A stretch of 64,000 nucleotides of DNA from Vreelandella malpeensis (GCF_020622355.1 NZ_WHVL01000001.1:806001-870000), one strand, 5' to 3'. Positions 18,030 through 27,372 are shown, numbered from the stretch's first letter. Numbers and translations are program-made. Notes: generated by a model from the sequence alone, not told the origin.

Positions 18030-18978
18030 GACGAGTCTCCTTGGGAGTGAAATTGACCAGGTTCTGGTGTGATTCGGTGTCCGGGGATGCCGAAGCGGTT
18101 TCGGTCGCGCACTCGGGGGACGATTGCCGTACCGGGTCCACCGGTGTCGGGTAGAGCATCCCGTGCCCGCTGGGTTTTTCTGAACGCAATTCGCTGGAGC
18201 GATTGACCAGAAAATCGACGAGGTAGTTACGAATCGTGTAGAAGTGCGGATGCTTGATGATGCTTGCCCGCTGGCGGGGCCTGGGCAGGTCGATCTCTAC
18301 CGCTTCGGCGATTCGTGCATGAGGGCCATTGGTCATCAAGAAGATGCGATCGGCCAGCAAAATGGCTTCGTCCACATCGTGGGTGATCATGAACACGGTT
18401 TGCTGATCCTGACTCCAGATCTTGATCAACTCGTCCTGAATGACGCCGCGGGTCAGGGCATCCAGTGCGCCAAAGGGCTCATCCAGCAGCAGCAGCTTGG
18501 GTTTGGTGGCAAAAGCGCGGGCGATGCTGACCCGCTGGCGCATGCCGCCGGAGAGTTGGGAAGGTTTTCGGTTCACCACCTCCTGCAGGCCGACCATTTT
18601 CAAGTACTTCATGCTGTGCTCGGTGACCTCCCGGTCGCTCCACGCTTTCCAGCGGGCGCGAACGCCGAAACGAACGTTTTCCAGCGCGGTCAGCCAGGGC
18701 AGCAGGCTGTAATTTTGAAACACGACACCACGCTCGAGGCCCGGGCCTTTGATCTCCTTGTTCTCCATGACCATGGAGCCTTCGGAAAACTGATCCAACC
18801 CGGCCAGCGCGTTCATGATGGTCGATTTACCACAGCCGGAATGCCCGATGATGCAGACGAACTCGCCCTTGTTGAGCCCGAAGCTGATGTTCTCAAATAC
18901 CGTCAGCGGCAAAGCGTGCTTGCCCGTCCCCGGGAAGCGCTTGGTCGCGTTTTGTACTTCTACGAAAGCATGACTCAT
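18022..18978 (-). CDS. Cyanate/nitrate-type ABC importer ATPase (CynD/NrtD-like)
   Basis: The 318-residue ATPase has Walker [11 protein letters not shown]-loop [11 protein letters not shown], signature LSGGMRQR, Walker [13 protein letters not shown] and H-loop MITHDVDEA, as in the nitrate/sulfonate/taurine class. Past residue ~255 there is a non-conserved tail rich in Ser, Pro and Glu, which replaces the solute-binding-like domain of NrtC proteins. It would energise the permease encoded just upstream (10-base gap). The overlapping downstream cynS suggests the imported ion is cyanate. The family alone does not separate cyanate, nitrate and bicarbonate. Confidence 0.88.
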   Translation of the reverse strand: MSHAFVEVQNATKRFPGTGKHALPLTVFENISFGLNKGEFVCIIGHSGCGKSTIMNALAGLDQFSEGSMVMENKEIKGPGLERGVVFQNYSLLPWLTALENVRFGVRARWKAWSDREVTEHSMKYLKMVGLQEVVNRKPSQLSGGMRQRVSIARAFATKPKLLLLDEPFGALDALTRGVIQDELIKIWSQDQQTVFMITHDVDEAILLADRIFLMTNGPHARIAEAVEIDLPRPRQRASIIKHPHFYTIRNYLVDFLVNRSSELRSEKPSGHGMLYPTPVDPVRQSSPECATETASASPDTESHQNLVNFTPKETRHG

Positions 18979-18988
18979 GACCGGCTCC

Positions 18989-19846
18989 TCATTCGGCGTA
19001 GGTGACGAAGCGCGCTATATAGGCAAGCGCCATATCCAGTAGCATGCCCACCACGCCAATCATCAGGATGGAGAAGATCACGCTGGTCAGGTCTAAGTTG
19101 TTCCATTCGTTCCAGACGTAATAGCCAATGCCGGTGCCCCCCACCAGCATCTCGGCGGCCACGATGACCAGCCAGGCAATACCGATGGAAATGCGCATAC
19201 CGGTCAAAATGGTGGGCGCGGCAGCCGGCAAGATCACTTTGAAAGCCGTTTGTAACGAGGTCAGTTCGTGGGTCCGGGCCACATTGACCCAGTCGTTGCG
19301 TACCCCGGCCACGCCAAAGGCGGTATTAAGCAGCATCGGCCAGATGGAGCAGATGAAGATCACGAAGATGGCGGAAGCTTCGGAGTCGCGAATGATGAAT
19401 AGCGCCAACGGCATCCAGGCCAGTGGCGAAATAGGCCGCAGTACCTGAATGAAAGGGTTGAGCGCTTTGTACGCAAGCGGCGACATGCCGATCAGAAAGC
19501 CAATGGGAATCGCCACCAGCGCGGCCATCAGATAGCCGCTCAGCACCCGATAAAGCGAGTAACCCAGCTGGATGCCAATGCCTTTGTCGTTGGGTCCTGC
19601 ATCGTAAAAGGGGTTGGAGAGCTCTTTCCACGCTTTGGCGGCAATCTCGGAGGGCGGAGGCACACTGGCCCGCTCATCAGCCCCGGCGAGCAGTTGCTCA
19701 TACTCGCTGAGCGTTTCATTTCCACCCATGAGCGGCGAGTGGTTCACGCCTTCCCAAACGCCCAGCCCCACGACCAGCAGGACGATGGCGAGAAGCGCTG
19801 CGCGAACATTCAAGCTCAACTTCTCTGCGGTAGCATCACGGCTCAT
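18989..19846 (-). CDS. Cyanate/nitrate-type ABC importer permease (CynB/NrtB-like)
   Basis: The 285-residue membrane protein has an N-terminal anchor (LLAIVLLVVGLGVWEGV), a periplasmic stretch and five further hydrophobic segments. The GNDWVNVARTHE-type loop and AAPTILTGMRISIGIAWLVIVAAEMLVGGTGIGYYVWNEWNNLD are hallmarks of NrtB/CynB/SsuC permeases. It starts two bases before the end of the binding-protein gene region (gap of two bases), so translation is coupled. It forms the channel for the importer whose binding protein and ATPase flank it. Confidence 0.88.
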   Translation of the reverse strand: MSRDATAEKLSLNVRAALLAIVLLVVGLGVWEGVNHSPLMGGNETLSEYEQLLAGADERASVPPPSEIAAKAWKELSNPFYDAGPNDKGIGIQLGYSLYRVLSGYLMAALVAIPIGFLIGMSPLAYKALNPFIQVLRPISPLAWMPLALFIIRDSEASAIFVIFICSIWPMLLNTAFGVAGVRNDWVNVARTHELTSLQTAFKVILPAAAPTILTGMRISIGIAWLVIVAAEMLVGGTGIGYYVWNEWNNLDLTSVIFSILMIGVVGMLLDMALAYIARFVTYAE

Positions 19847-19848
19847 CG

Positions 19849-21270
19849 TTAGCTCCTCCGAATCTCGAAGCTGTCGATGTAGGCTTCGGGCTGGGTGTAA
19901 TCAAAGGTTTTGCCCATGATCTGATAGTTGCGAGCGGTCTCTTCCGGTGCCTCGTACCCAAGCTCACGCATGACGGCTTGGGCATCGGTCGCCAGGTAGA
20001 CGTCACGAGCAATCTGCTGATAATCCACACTGCCTTCGATATACCCCCAGCGCTTCATCTGCGTCAGAATCCAGACCGCCATGGAGTGCCACGGAAAGGG
20101 GTCGAAGTCGATGCGATTCGGGACGTCCTGAACGCCCCCCAGACCATCGGCGAAACGCCCGGTGAGAACCTGCTCGATCACCGTGACCGGCTGATTCAGA
20201 TAGTTCGTCGGGGCGATGGCTTCGGCGATCTCCGAACGATTGCCGGGGTCGGAGGAGTACTGGGTTGCATCGATGATGGCTCGCAACAGAGCGCCGTAGG
20301 TGTTGGGGTTCTCGCGCGCGAAGCGGGCGCTCGTGGCGAAGGCGCAGCAGGGGTGGCCGTCCCAAATTTCTTTCGTGAGCAGGTGAATGAAGCCGATGCG
20401 CTCGAACACGGCGCGCTGATTGAAGGGATCGGGAGACAGGAAGCCGTCGATATTGCCGGCCCGCAAATTGGCCACCATTTCGGGCGGCGGAATGACACGA
20501 ATCTGAATGTCCTGATCCGGGTCCAGCCCGTGCTCGGCCACATAGTAGCGCAGTAGAAAGTTGTGCATGGAGTACTCGAACGGTACGCCAAAGGTGAATC
20601 CTCTCCACTGCTGCGGATCGCGTTTATCCAAGTGGTCGTTGTGTAGCACGATCGCCTGACCGTTGATGTTTTCCACCGCGGGCATGATGAACGGCTCCGG
20701 CGTGGAGCCCGCGCCGAGGGTCATGGCCAGTGGCATGGGCGTGAGCATGTGCGCGGCGTCGTATTCGCGGTTGAGCGACTTGTCTCGGGCCACGGCCCAG
20801 CCCGCCGTCTTGATGACCGAAACATCGAGACCGTAGCGCTCATAAAATCCCATGGGGTGCGCCATGATGATGGGGGTAGCGCAGGTGATCGGCACGAAGC
20901 CCACGTTGAGCCGGGTTTTTTCGAGCGGACCCAGATCCTCCTTGACAGCTGCCTTGATCGCATCCAGAGGAAACAGGCTGGCCAGCGCCGCCGCGGCCGT
21001 GCCGCCGCCCACCAGCTTCATGAATTGGCGACGGTGCATATCACTATGGCCGAACATCCCGCGCACCAGCGCGCTCTCTACCACGCGGTCCATCATTTCG
21101 TCGGCGTTATCAGGAGTAGCTGACACCGACGCGGCGGGGGCGCGCTTGGCCAACGTAACGCCGGGCGGGTCGGAAAGGCACTGCTGACAATCACACTGTC
21201 GTCCATGAATCAGTGATTGGCGATGATCGAACGGGTTGCCAAGACCGCTGTGGTCGTTGTTCTTTTGCAT
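19849..21270 (-). CDS. Cyanate/nitrate-type ABC substrate-binding protein with a Tat signal
   Basis: The 473-residue protein belongs to the NrtA/CynA/CmpA family (LNVGFVPITCATPIIMAHPMGFYERYGLDVSVIKTAGWA; FLSPDPFNQRAVFERIGFIH). The export signal is a twin-arginine one, HRRQFMKLVGGGTAAAALA, with the arginine pair at 80-81. The segment before it is unusually long for a Tat n-region and contains the cysteine cluster CDCQQC at 26-31. The start ATG at 21270 gives this full extension; no later start precedes the Tat motif with a better ribosome site. It heads the operon binding protein, permease, ATPase, cynS and lies about 72 bases after the predicted RpoN transcription start. Confidence 0.88.
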   Translation of the reverse strand: MQKNNDHSGLGNPFDHRQSLIHGRQCDCQQCLSDPPGVTLAKRAPAASVSATPDNADEMMDRVVESALVRGMFGHSDMHRRQFMKLVGGGTAAAALASLFPLDAIKAAVKEDLGPLEKTRLNVGFVPITCATPIIMAHPMGFYERYGLDVSVIKTAGWAVARDKSLNREYDAAHMLTPMPLAMTLGAGSTPEPFIMPAVENINGQAIVLHNDHLDKRDPQQWRGFTFGVPFEYSMHNFLLRYYVAEHGLDPDQDIQIRVIPPPEMVANLRAGNIDGFLSPDPFNQRAVFERIGFIHLLTKEIWDGHPCCAFATSARFARENPNTYGALLRAIIDATQYSSDPGNRSEIAEAIAPTNYLNQPVTVIEQVLTGRFADGLGGVQDVPNRIDFDPFPWHSMAVWILTQMKRWGYIEGSVDYQQIARDVYLATDAQAVMRELGYEAPEETARNYQIMGKTFDYTQPEAYIDSFEIRRS

Positions 21271-21352
21271 GGTCGCTCACCTCATGGAAGCAAATAGGCT
21301 CAAATCTGCGCCGTCCTGGTGCGTGACGGCGTCAAGGTATTGCTTTCTACAA

Positions 21353-21368
21353 GGCGAATTGCATGCCA
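21353..21368 (-). promoter_or_regulatory. Sigma-54 (-24/-12) promoter of the cyanate operon
   Basis: The minus strand reads TGGCATG-CAAT-TCGCC. Against TGGCACG-N4-TTGCA it keeps the invariant GG (-24) and GC (-12) at exactly the right distance. Transcription should start near 21342, about 72 bases before the binding-protein ATG. A divergent RpoN activator gene and three dyads 109-159 bases upstream support it. Confidence 0.75.
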
Positions 21369-21450
21369 GTGCAGCTGCATAGTTTTTTTATCATTATTTG
21401 TCAGCCACTTAACAAAGTGGTAGAGCGATCCCGAAAAGAGCTCATAAACA

Positions 21451-21501
21451 ACGAAAATTCGTGGTTAACGATATTTCGTTGTTTAAATAACGAAAATTCG
21501 T
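21451..21501. promoter_or_regulatory. Three dyads (ACGA-N4-TCGT): probable enhancer sites of the adjacent RpoN activator
   Basis: Three similar inverted repeats occur in 51 bases: ACGAAAATTCGT at 21451-21462, ACGATATTTCGT at 21468-21479 and ACGAAAATTCGT at 21490-21501. The outer two lie within identical 17-base direct repeats (21450-21466 and 21489-21505). They fall about 109-159 bases upstream of the predicted cyanate-operon start, the usual distance for RpoN enhancers. They also lie 60-110 bases before the activator start, which allows autoregulation. Confidence 0.7.
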
Positions 21502-21560
21502 GGTTGGCCCACCGTTTGTATGGAAATCGGGGCCTTTTTCTGAAAGCCAAGGAGTTCATG

Positions 21561-23516
21561 ATGCACGCCATGTCCAAGATGGCGGTGGTCAAAACGCCCC
21601 TAATGCAGATGGCCAGCCACACGCCGCTGGCGATGATGATCATCGATCCGCTGAATGACTCTCTCATCGAAGCGAACGCGGCGGCCTGCCAACTGCTGCT
21701 TATCGATACCCATGACGCTCTGGATACGCCCTTTAGCCATCGTTTGGGGGCCACATTGGCACTGTGGGTGAGCTTCTCCGATGAGGTGCTCACGACCGGC
21801 CAGGGCTGGTCGGATGATCTGGTGTTGCTGGATAGCATTCGCCAGCCTCGCCGGGTAGAAGTATTTGGCCGGCGCCTGGACAACACCTCACAGCTACTGC
21901 TGACAGTGATCGACCGGCATAAAGCCGAGCAGCGCCGCACCAGAGCCGAACTCAGCCGCCAGCACCGTCAAGGGGGAGTAGGCTGGCAACGAGTCGAACA
22001 GGTGTTCGAGCGCATCGAGAAACAGAATCAGCTCATTCTTGGCGCCGCGGGGGAAGGCATCTACGGCCTGGATACGGAGGGCAAAACTACCTTCGCCAAT
22101 CCTGCCGCCGAACGTATCCTCGGCTGGAGTACGGAAGACATGGTGGGTCACGATGCACATTTGATGTTTCACCATTCACATATCGACGGCCGTTATTTCC
22201 CGGTGCATCAGTGCCCCATCCACGCCTCATTTAGCGACGGTCAAGTACACCATGTGGAAAACGAGGTGTTCTGGCATAAAAACGGTGAAGCGATTCCCGT
22301 GGAGTACACCAGCACACCCATCTTTGAAATGGGCCGCCTAATAGGGGCCGTCGTATTGTTCCGCGATATTCGTGAGCGCAAACGGGCCGAGCAACAGCTG
22401 CGCAATGCACTGGAGGAGGTGGAGTCGCTCAAGCGTCGCCTGGAGCTCGAGAATCAATACCTTCAGGAGGAGATAAAGGCGGAGGTCAACCACCACAACA
22501 TCGTGGGCAATAGTCCGGCGGTCAACAAGCTGATTCAGCAGATCGCCATGGTGGCTCCCACCAGTGCCAACGTATTGATCAGCGGGGAGTCCGGCACTGG
22601 CAAGGAGCTCATCGCACGGGCGATTCATACCAGCAGTACCCGCAGTGACCGGCCGCTGATTCGCGTGAACTGTGCGGCCATTCCTCGTGACTTGTTCGAA
22701 AGCGAGTTTTTTGGCCATGTCAAAGGGGCGTTTACCGGTGCGATTCAAGACCGGCTTGGCCGTTTTGAACTCGCGCATGGAGGGACGCTGTTTCTTGACG
22801 AAGTGGGTGAGATTCCACTCGAGCTACAAAGCAAGCTGCTTCGCGTATTACAGGACCAGCAGTTCGAGCGGGTTGGTGATAACCGTACGCGCAAAGTGGA
22901 TGTGCGGGTCATCGCGGCGACCAACCGTGGGTTGAAAAAGATGATCGACGCCGGCCAGTTTCGTGAAGATCTTTACTTCCGCTTGAATGTCTTTCCTATC
23001 GATTCCGTTCCACTTCGCAAACGTGTAGAGGATGTTCCCCTCTTGGCGCGCCATTTTTTGCATCGCGCCTGTCTAAAGTTCAACAAACCGGGAGTACGCA
23101 TAGCTCCCGCGCAATTGGAGGCGTTAATGCACTACCCTTGGCCTGGCAATATTCGCGAACTCGAAAACGTGATCGAAAGGCAGGTCATTGTGACGCAAGA
23201 CATGCAGCTCTCCTTTGCCGATCTTTCGCCAACGGACGTTTCATCCGGCCCTGTGCCGTCAAGTACCGATACTCAGGCCCCCGACGAATCGCCTGATCAG
23301 CCCATGACGGAACACGCGCTATACCAATACCAGCGCCGCAACGCCTTGAAAGCTCTCGAGGCCGCCAATGGAAAGATTTACGGCGCGGGAGGTGCGGCCG
23401 AAATGCTAGGGGTCAAACCGACAACATTCGCCTCCCGATTACACAAATGGGGCATTAATCCTCGGCAGTTTCGCAAGCACGGCCGCAAGAACACTTCAGG
23501 TGCAACGATATCCTGA
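21561..23516 (+). CDS. PAS-domain RpoN-dependent activator, probable regulator of the cyanate operon
   Basis: The 651-residue protein is an enhancer-binding activator. An N-terminal PAS-like segment ([25 protein letters not shown]) is followed by a PAS domain at about 150-275 ([53 protein letters not shown]). A coiled linker and an AAA+ domain follow: Walker A GESGTGKE near 342-349 and an intact GAFTGA loop at 389-394, which contacts sigma-54. A Fis-like helix-turn-helix ends it ([23 protein letters not shown]). AAGGAG at 21549-21554 sets the start at ATG 21561 (or 21558). The longer open frame from 21363 would translate the dyads and is rejected. It is transcribed away from the cyanate operon, with the promoter and dyads between them. 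Confidence 0.9.
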   Translation: MHAMSKMAVVKTPLMQMASHTPLAMMIIDPLNDSLIEANAAACQLLLIDTHDALDTPFSHRLGATLALWVSFSDEVLTTGQGWSDDLVLLDSIRQPRRVEVFGRRLDNTSQLLLTVIDRHKAEQRRTRAELSRQHRQGGVGWQRVEQVFERIEKQNQLILGAAGEGIYGLDTEGKTTFANPAAERILGWSTEDMVGHDAHLMFHHSHIDGRYFPVHQCPIHASFSDGQVHHVENEVFWHKNGEAIPVEYTSTPIFEMGRLIGAVVLFRDIRERKRAEQQLRNALEEVESLKRRLELENQYLQEEIKAEVNHHNIVGNSPAVNKLIQQIAMVAPTSANVLISGESGTGKELIARAIHTSSTRSDRPLIRVNCAAIPRDLFESEFFGHVKGAFTGAIQDRLGRFELAHGGTLFLDEVGEIPLELQSKLLRVLQDQQFERVGDNRTRKVDVRVIAATNRGLKKMIDAGQFREDLYFRLNVFPIDSVPLRKRVEDVPLLARHFLHRACLKFNKPGVRIAPAQLEALMHYPWPGNIRELENVIERQVIVTQDMQLSFADLSPTDVSSGPVPSSTDTQAPDESPDQPMTEHALYQYQRRNALKALEAANGKIYGAGGAAEMLGVKPTTFASRLHKWGINPRQFRKHGRKNTSGATIS

Positions 23517-23650
23517 TCGGGATCTGTTTCGTTATCGGCAGCGTGTGTTTTTTCTACGAGGGCAGCGTGCAACTGTTGATTCGCCCCCTGATTCGTCTTC
23601 ACCGCTTCATCTACTTCAAGCGCCTGCCGGATACCGACCAGGAGGCCTGA
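23501..23650 (+). pseudogene. 5'-truncated remnant of a YrhK-like membrane protein gene
   Basis: An open frame without its own start runs through the last codons of the RpoN activator and on to a TGA at 23648-23650. It encodes [18 protein letters not shown] and then GSVQLLIRPLIRLHRFIYF, hydrophobic segments that resemble the YrhK domain as I remember it. The 5' end has been replaced by, or overlaps, the activator gene. The join between the two segments (FFYEG) is short, so an internal deletion is also likely. It abuts the convergent ygjV stop with no gap. Confidence 0.45.
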
Positions 23651-24193
23651 TCAACGCTCGAGCTCCTCGGCCGCACCGGGATAGCGCCGTTGAGCTCGGA
23701 TCAGGCGCACGATGGTGATCACGTTGGTTACCACCACCAGCGCTTCGGCGAGCGTGCCGCCGATGGAGCCGATCAGCAGGTTGTTCATCATCCAGCAAAA
23801 GGCGGCGAGCCCCAGAAAGACACGCAGCATGACTCCTTTCAACAAGAACATGGCCGGCGTGCCCAGCGCTGCAGCCAGCACGGCGAACGTATCAACGGGG
23901 CTTTGCCAGGTGAGTATGGCCGCCACGGCACTCGCGCCGAGCACCCCGGCCATGACCTTGAGACTGCCTGGAAAGCGCCGGGCAAGCGCAATACGCACGA
24001 TCACCAGCGCGGTCAGTACCGCCGCCGTCCAACTGCTCAAGAAGACGAACTGCAGCATGAAAGCCACGTTGGCCGAAATGAGCAGCGTCATCAGTTTGTC
24101 GTCGTTCTTGTTGGCGAAGGCCAGCACGCACATTACCAGCGCGACGAAACCACACAGCTGGCCCATCAGAGCCATCGGGTTCATGCTTTCCAT
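23651..24193 (-). CDS. YgjV-family inner membrane protein
   Basis: This 180-residue protein has five to six hydrophobic segments and matches the YgjV (Imp-YgjV) family: GQLCGFVALVMCVLAFANKNDDKLMTLL, NVAFMLQFVFLSSWTAAVL and AFCWMMNNLLIGSIGGTLAEALVV. Function is unknown in E. coli. The ATG at 24193 is preceded by AGGAG at suitable spacing and gives the family N-terminus; the open frame extends further upstream without support. It follows the phosphonate/selenate-type permease gene by 37 bases on the same strand and could be its last operon member. Confidence 0.8.
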   Translation of the reverse strand: MESMNPMALMGQLCGFVALVMCVLAFANKNDDKLMTLLISANVAFMLQFVFLSSWTAAVLTALVIVRIALARRFPGSLKVMAGVLGASAVAAILTWQSPVDTFAVLAAALGTPAMFLLKGVMLRVFLGLAAFCWMMNNLLIGSIGGTLAEALVVVTNVITIVRLIRAQRRYPGAAEELER

Positions 24194-24230
24194 GGAACTC
24201 CTCGAGTACCTGAACCAACGCCGGCATCGC

Positions 24231-25706
24231 CTAGCACTGCTGGCGGTCAATACCATGACGCAGGCGTAGATACCCGCGCAGGCGCCGGGCGAGCACGTCG
24301 ACCCCGATATTGATCAACGCGGTGATCAGTATCAACACCATTGCGCGGTCGAAGCGGATCTCCTGGATGGCGCTGTCCACGTAGAAACCAAGCGTGGCGA
24401 TCCCCAGGATTCCCAGAATCGCCGTCTCGCGCAGGATGATCTCCCAGCGGTAGAACAAAAGCGCCAGAAACGGCCCGTAAAGGCGTGGCACCATCTCGAA
24501 GGCGTAGCGGTTCACCCCATGCGGCGCGTCCTGACGCAGTGTGATTTCGTTGCTGCGCCGCCCCACGAGGTGGGCGATGATGCCGCCGTTGTGCAGCGCC
24601 AGCGCCACCGCCGCCGGCAGCATGGAGGGCCCCCAGAGCTGGAGCAGGATGAACGCCAGCATGTACTCCGGCGTCGAGCGCATCACCACCAGCATCACGT
24701 GGCCGGCCACGCCCCCGGCACGGCCGGTGAAATGGCGCGAGATCAGCGGGAAAAGCGCCAGCGCCAGCGCCCCGGTCGCCACCAGCGCGATCTGGGTGAG
24801 CAAGAGCGTATTCCAGATGCCCGGCAGCGCCTGGTCGAGAAACAGCCGGGTAAACCACTCCCACAGCGCCTCGAACCCTTCGCCTCGCCTTAATGGCGCG
24901 GGCACGATGTCCTCGGTGAAGAACCGCGTCACGTTCGACCACATGATCGGAAGCCCGGTGCCCAGCAGAAATGGCGCCACCACCAGGTAGAGCGGCAGGA
25001 TCTTCGGGCGCACCCACCACCGGAGCGTGCCGATCAGCAGATAGAACAGCAGCAGTAGCGCCCCGACCGTCGGGTAGTGCCCCTGGGCGAAGGCCGCCAT
25101 CAGGTGGTAGCCGATGGTCGGCATGCCGACGAAGCCGAGCACCGCGCTCGAGCGCAGCCCGCACTCCAGCCGATAGGCGGTATAGCTCACCAGGTGCGGC
25201 CAGGCTTGGCTCACTCGCGCGTAGACCAGGGCCGACAGCCGCCCGGCTCCACGTGGCAGCACCTGCCCGGGCAGCGGGTCGGTCTCATCGAGAATCTCCG
25301 CGTACACCTTGACGAAGATCCCCGCGTAGGGAATGGCGATCGCCAGCACCCCGGTAATGGGGTGTAGCCCGAAACTCTGCAAAAAGATCAGCGCCCAGAA
25401 CAGCTCGTGAATGGCGCGGATGAAGGCGCAGAAGGTGCGCACCCACCAGCGGTGGAAACAGAGCGCCAGCGCCATGCCGGCAAGCGCGCCGACCCCGACC
25501 CCGACGAAGGCGAACGCCACGGTGCGCAAAAGCGCCTCGCCGAGAGAGTCGACGCGGGTGAAGTCCGGCTGAATGAGCCCTAGAAAGAGCTGACCCAGCG
25601 ACTGCCAAGGGTCGTGGGCACTGATTTCGAAGTCGCCGAGCGCAAGGCAGACGAGCGCCAGCAGAACGAGCCCGAGCGTGACGCGGGTGGTGGCGCGAAG
25701 CGGCAT
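24231..25706 (-). CDS. PhnE-type ABC permease, two permease units fused
   Basis: The 491-residue membrane protein carries two PhnE-like permease units in tandem, about residues 1-250 and 270-491. Each has its own ATPase-contact loop (LPRGAGRLSALVYARVSQAWPHLVSYTAYRLE and GRRSNEITLRQDAPHGVNRYAFEMVPRLYGPF). Single PhnE proteins are half this size, so one chain may form the whole channel. Its partners are encoded directly upstream: the ATPase (one-base overlap) and a PhnD-like binding protein. By the binding protein's family the cargo may be selenate/selenite or a phosphonate-like oxyanion. Confidence 0.85.
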   Translation of the reverse strand: MPLRATTRVTLGLVLLALVCLALGDFEISAHDPWQSLGQLFLGLIQPDFTRVDSLGEALLRTVAFAFVGVGVGALAGMALALCFHRWWVRTFCAFIRAIHELFWALIFLQSFGLHPITGVLAIAIPYAGIFVKVYAEILDETDPLPGQVLPRGAGRLSALVYARVSQAWPHLVSYTAYRLECGLRSSAVLGFVGMPTIGYHLMAAFAQGHYPTVGALLLLFYLLIGTLRWWVRPKILPLYLVVAPFLLGTGLPIMWSNVTRFFTEDIVPAPLRRGEGFEALWEWFTRLFLDQALPGIWNTLLLTQIALVATGALALALFPLISRHFTGRAGGVAGHVMLVVMRSTPEYMLAFILLQLWGPSMLPAAVALALHNGGIIAHLVGRRSNEITLRQDAPHGVNRYAFEMVPRLYGPFLALLFYRWEIILRETAILGILGIATLGFYVDSAIQEIRFDRAMVLILITALINIGVDVLARRLRGYLRLRHGIDRQQC

Positions 25707-26359
25707 CAGTAGAGATCCTGAAGCGCGGCGGAGGTCAACGTCTTGCTCGGCGCATCGAGCACCACCGCCCCGCCCTGGAGCCCGACGACGCGGGTGCAGA
25801 ACGCAAGCGCCAGCTCCAGATCGTGCATCGCCAGCACCGTGCGCGGGTAGCCCTGGGTGAGCTTTGCCATCACCGCGCTCGCCTGGGGGCCGTCGAGGGC
25901 CGACACTGGTTCATCGGCCAGAAGCAACTCGCCTTGCTGGTAGAGCACCCGCGCCGCCGCCACCCGCTGGCGTTGGCCACCGGAGAGCTCGCCGCAGGGC
26001 GTCCAGCGTTTCTCGGCAATGCCCACGTCCTCCAAGAGTGCTGTGATCTCGTTGATATCGCGCCGCCAGGGTTTGGCCAGCGTGACCAGGTTGCGCCACC
26101 ACCGGTGGCGGTCGAGCCGCCCCATGTAGACGTTGTGAAACACCGAGAGCGTATCCACCAGCCCCAGCGCCTGAGGCATCAGCGCCACCGGCTGCTCGCG
26201 CCAGCGATCATACATCAGCGAGAGCAGCGTCGACTTGCCCGCCCCGCTCTTGCCGATCAGCGCGATGTGCTCGCCCTCGCCCACCGAAAGCGACAGCGGT
26301 CCGAGCACCCGCGTGGCGCCGTAATACGCCTCGGCGTCCGTCAGCGTAAAGCGAGTCAC
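25706..26359 (-). CDS. PhnC-type ABC importer ATPase
   Basis: The 217-residue ATPase has Walker A GKSGAGKST, Q-loop MPQALGLVDTLSVFHNVYMG, signature LSGGQRQR, Walker B LLADEPVSALD and H-loop AMHDLE. The NVYMGRLDRHRW segment is characteristic of PhnC-like proteins. It is at the short end for an importer ATPase and has no C-terminal regulatory domain. It begins three bases after the binding-protein stop and shares one base with the permease start, so the three genes are translated as a unit. Confidence 0.88.
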   Translation of the reverse strand: MTRFTLTDAEAYYGATRVLGPLSLSVGEGEHIALIGKSGAGKSTLLSLMYDRWREQPVALMPQALGLVDTLSVFHNVYMGRLDRHRWWRNLVTLAKPWRRDINEITALLEDVGIAEKRWTPCGELSGGQRQRVAAARVLYQQGELLLADEPVSALDGPQASAVMAKLTQGYPRTVLAMHDLELALAFCTRVVGLQGGAVVLDAPSKTLTSAALQDLY

Positions 26360-26361
26360 CG

Positions 26362-27228
26362 TCAGAGCAGATCCAGCGAGATGGCCACGTCACGCACCGG
26401 CTCGAAATCCTCGTTGGAGGCGGGGATGAAGCCCGAGCGCGGGAAGCTCGCCAGAAGTTCCGGGTCGTCCATTTCCAGCAGCGCCTGCTGAAGGCGCTCG
26501 GTGAAGCCTTCGCCGAAGCGCTCGTCCACGTCGCCGCGCACGGTCCAGTGGTAGTCCGGGTAGGAGGGCGATTCCCAGATCACCTGGACGCGCTCCGGGT
26601 CGACGTTGCCCTGCTCCACCTCGTTCTCCCAGGCGGTGTAGCTCAATACCCCCGCCTGGTAGGCCCCGGACTGCACCAGCGACACGGTACGACTGTGGTT
26701 GCCGCTGAAACCCACGCGGGTAAAGAGTTCGTCAGGCGAGGCGCCGAGATCCCGGGTCAGGAAGTACTCCGGCAGCAGCCGTCCGGAGGTCGAGCTCTGC
26801 GAGCCGAAGGTGAAGGTCAGGCCCTTGAGCGCCTCCGGGGCGGTGTCGGATTCGACCGGCTCGATGCCGGTGGAGGCGTTGGCGATGAAGTAGCTCTTGT
26901 ACTCCGGGTCCTCGATGCCCTGGGCGATCGCCTGGGAGCCTGGAACAAGCTCGCGCGCCTGCACGCCGGTGAAGCCACCGAACCAGGCCAGCTGCACCTG
27001 GTTGTTGCGAAAGGCGGTGACCGAGGCGGCGTAGGACGTCACGGGAATGAAGCGCACATCGACGTCGAGCTCGTCGGAAAGGTAGTCCGCCACCGACTGG
27101 AAGCGCTGCTGCAGGCGCGTTTCGTCCTCGTCGGGAATGGCGGTGAACACCAAGGTGTCGGCGGCGACGAGTGGCGACACCAGCGCAAACAGAACGGCCG
27201 CACGGGCCAGAAACGGTTGGCGAGACAT
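26362..27228 (-). CDS. PhnD-like binding protein of the putative selenate transporter family
   Basis: The 288-residue periplasmic protein starts with a signal peptide (PFLARAAVLFALVSPLVAA). The mature part contains LVFTAIPDEDETRLQQRF, YAASVTAFRNNQVQLAWFGGFTGVQ, FTFGSQSSTSGRLLPEYFL and SFPRSGFIPASNEDFEPV. From memory this is the subfamily of PhnD-like proteins annotated as putative selenate-binding (TIGR04553), usually linked to selenoprotein genes. The selenocysteine formate dehydrogenase in this same window makes that assignment more likely; phosphonate or phosphite remain alternatives. The ATG at 27228 follows AAGGATAT at good spacing. An in-frame start 42 bases earlier would spoil the signal peptide. 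Confidence 0.82.
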   Translation of the reverse strand: MSRQPFLARAAVLFALVSPLVAADTLVFTAIPDEDETRLQQRFQSVADYLSDELDVDVRFIPVTSYAASVTAFRNNQVQLAWFGGFTGVQARELVPGSQAIAQGIEDPEYKSYFIANASTGIEPVESDTAPEALKGLTFTFGSQSSTSGRLLPEYFLTRDLGASPDELFTRVGFSGNHSRTVSLVQSGAYQAGVLSYTAWENEVEQGNVDPERVQVIWESPSYPDYHWTVRGDVDERFGEGFTERLQQALLEMDDPELLASFPRSGFIPASNEDFEPVRDVAISLDLL

Positions 27229-27372
27229 GGAAATATCCTTTCGAGCATGAGAGAAACCGGCGCCGAGCACGCCGAAGCAGACCTCAGGAAAGCATACCAG
27301 CTCTTCGCTCGAAAGCCTTCAACACACCGCCCGTTTTCGACCTTTCTGCGCCGGGCACCCCTCGCCGCGCCG

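Noticed and set aside
21363-21560. 66-codon N-terminal extension of the RpoN activator
   Set aside because: It would translate through the three regulatory dyads and encodes repeated NNENSWL segments with no homology. AAGGAG at 21549 places the start at 21561.
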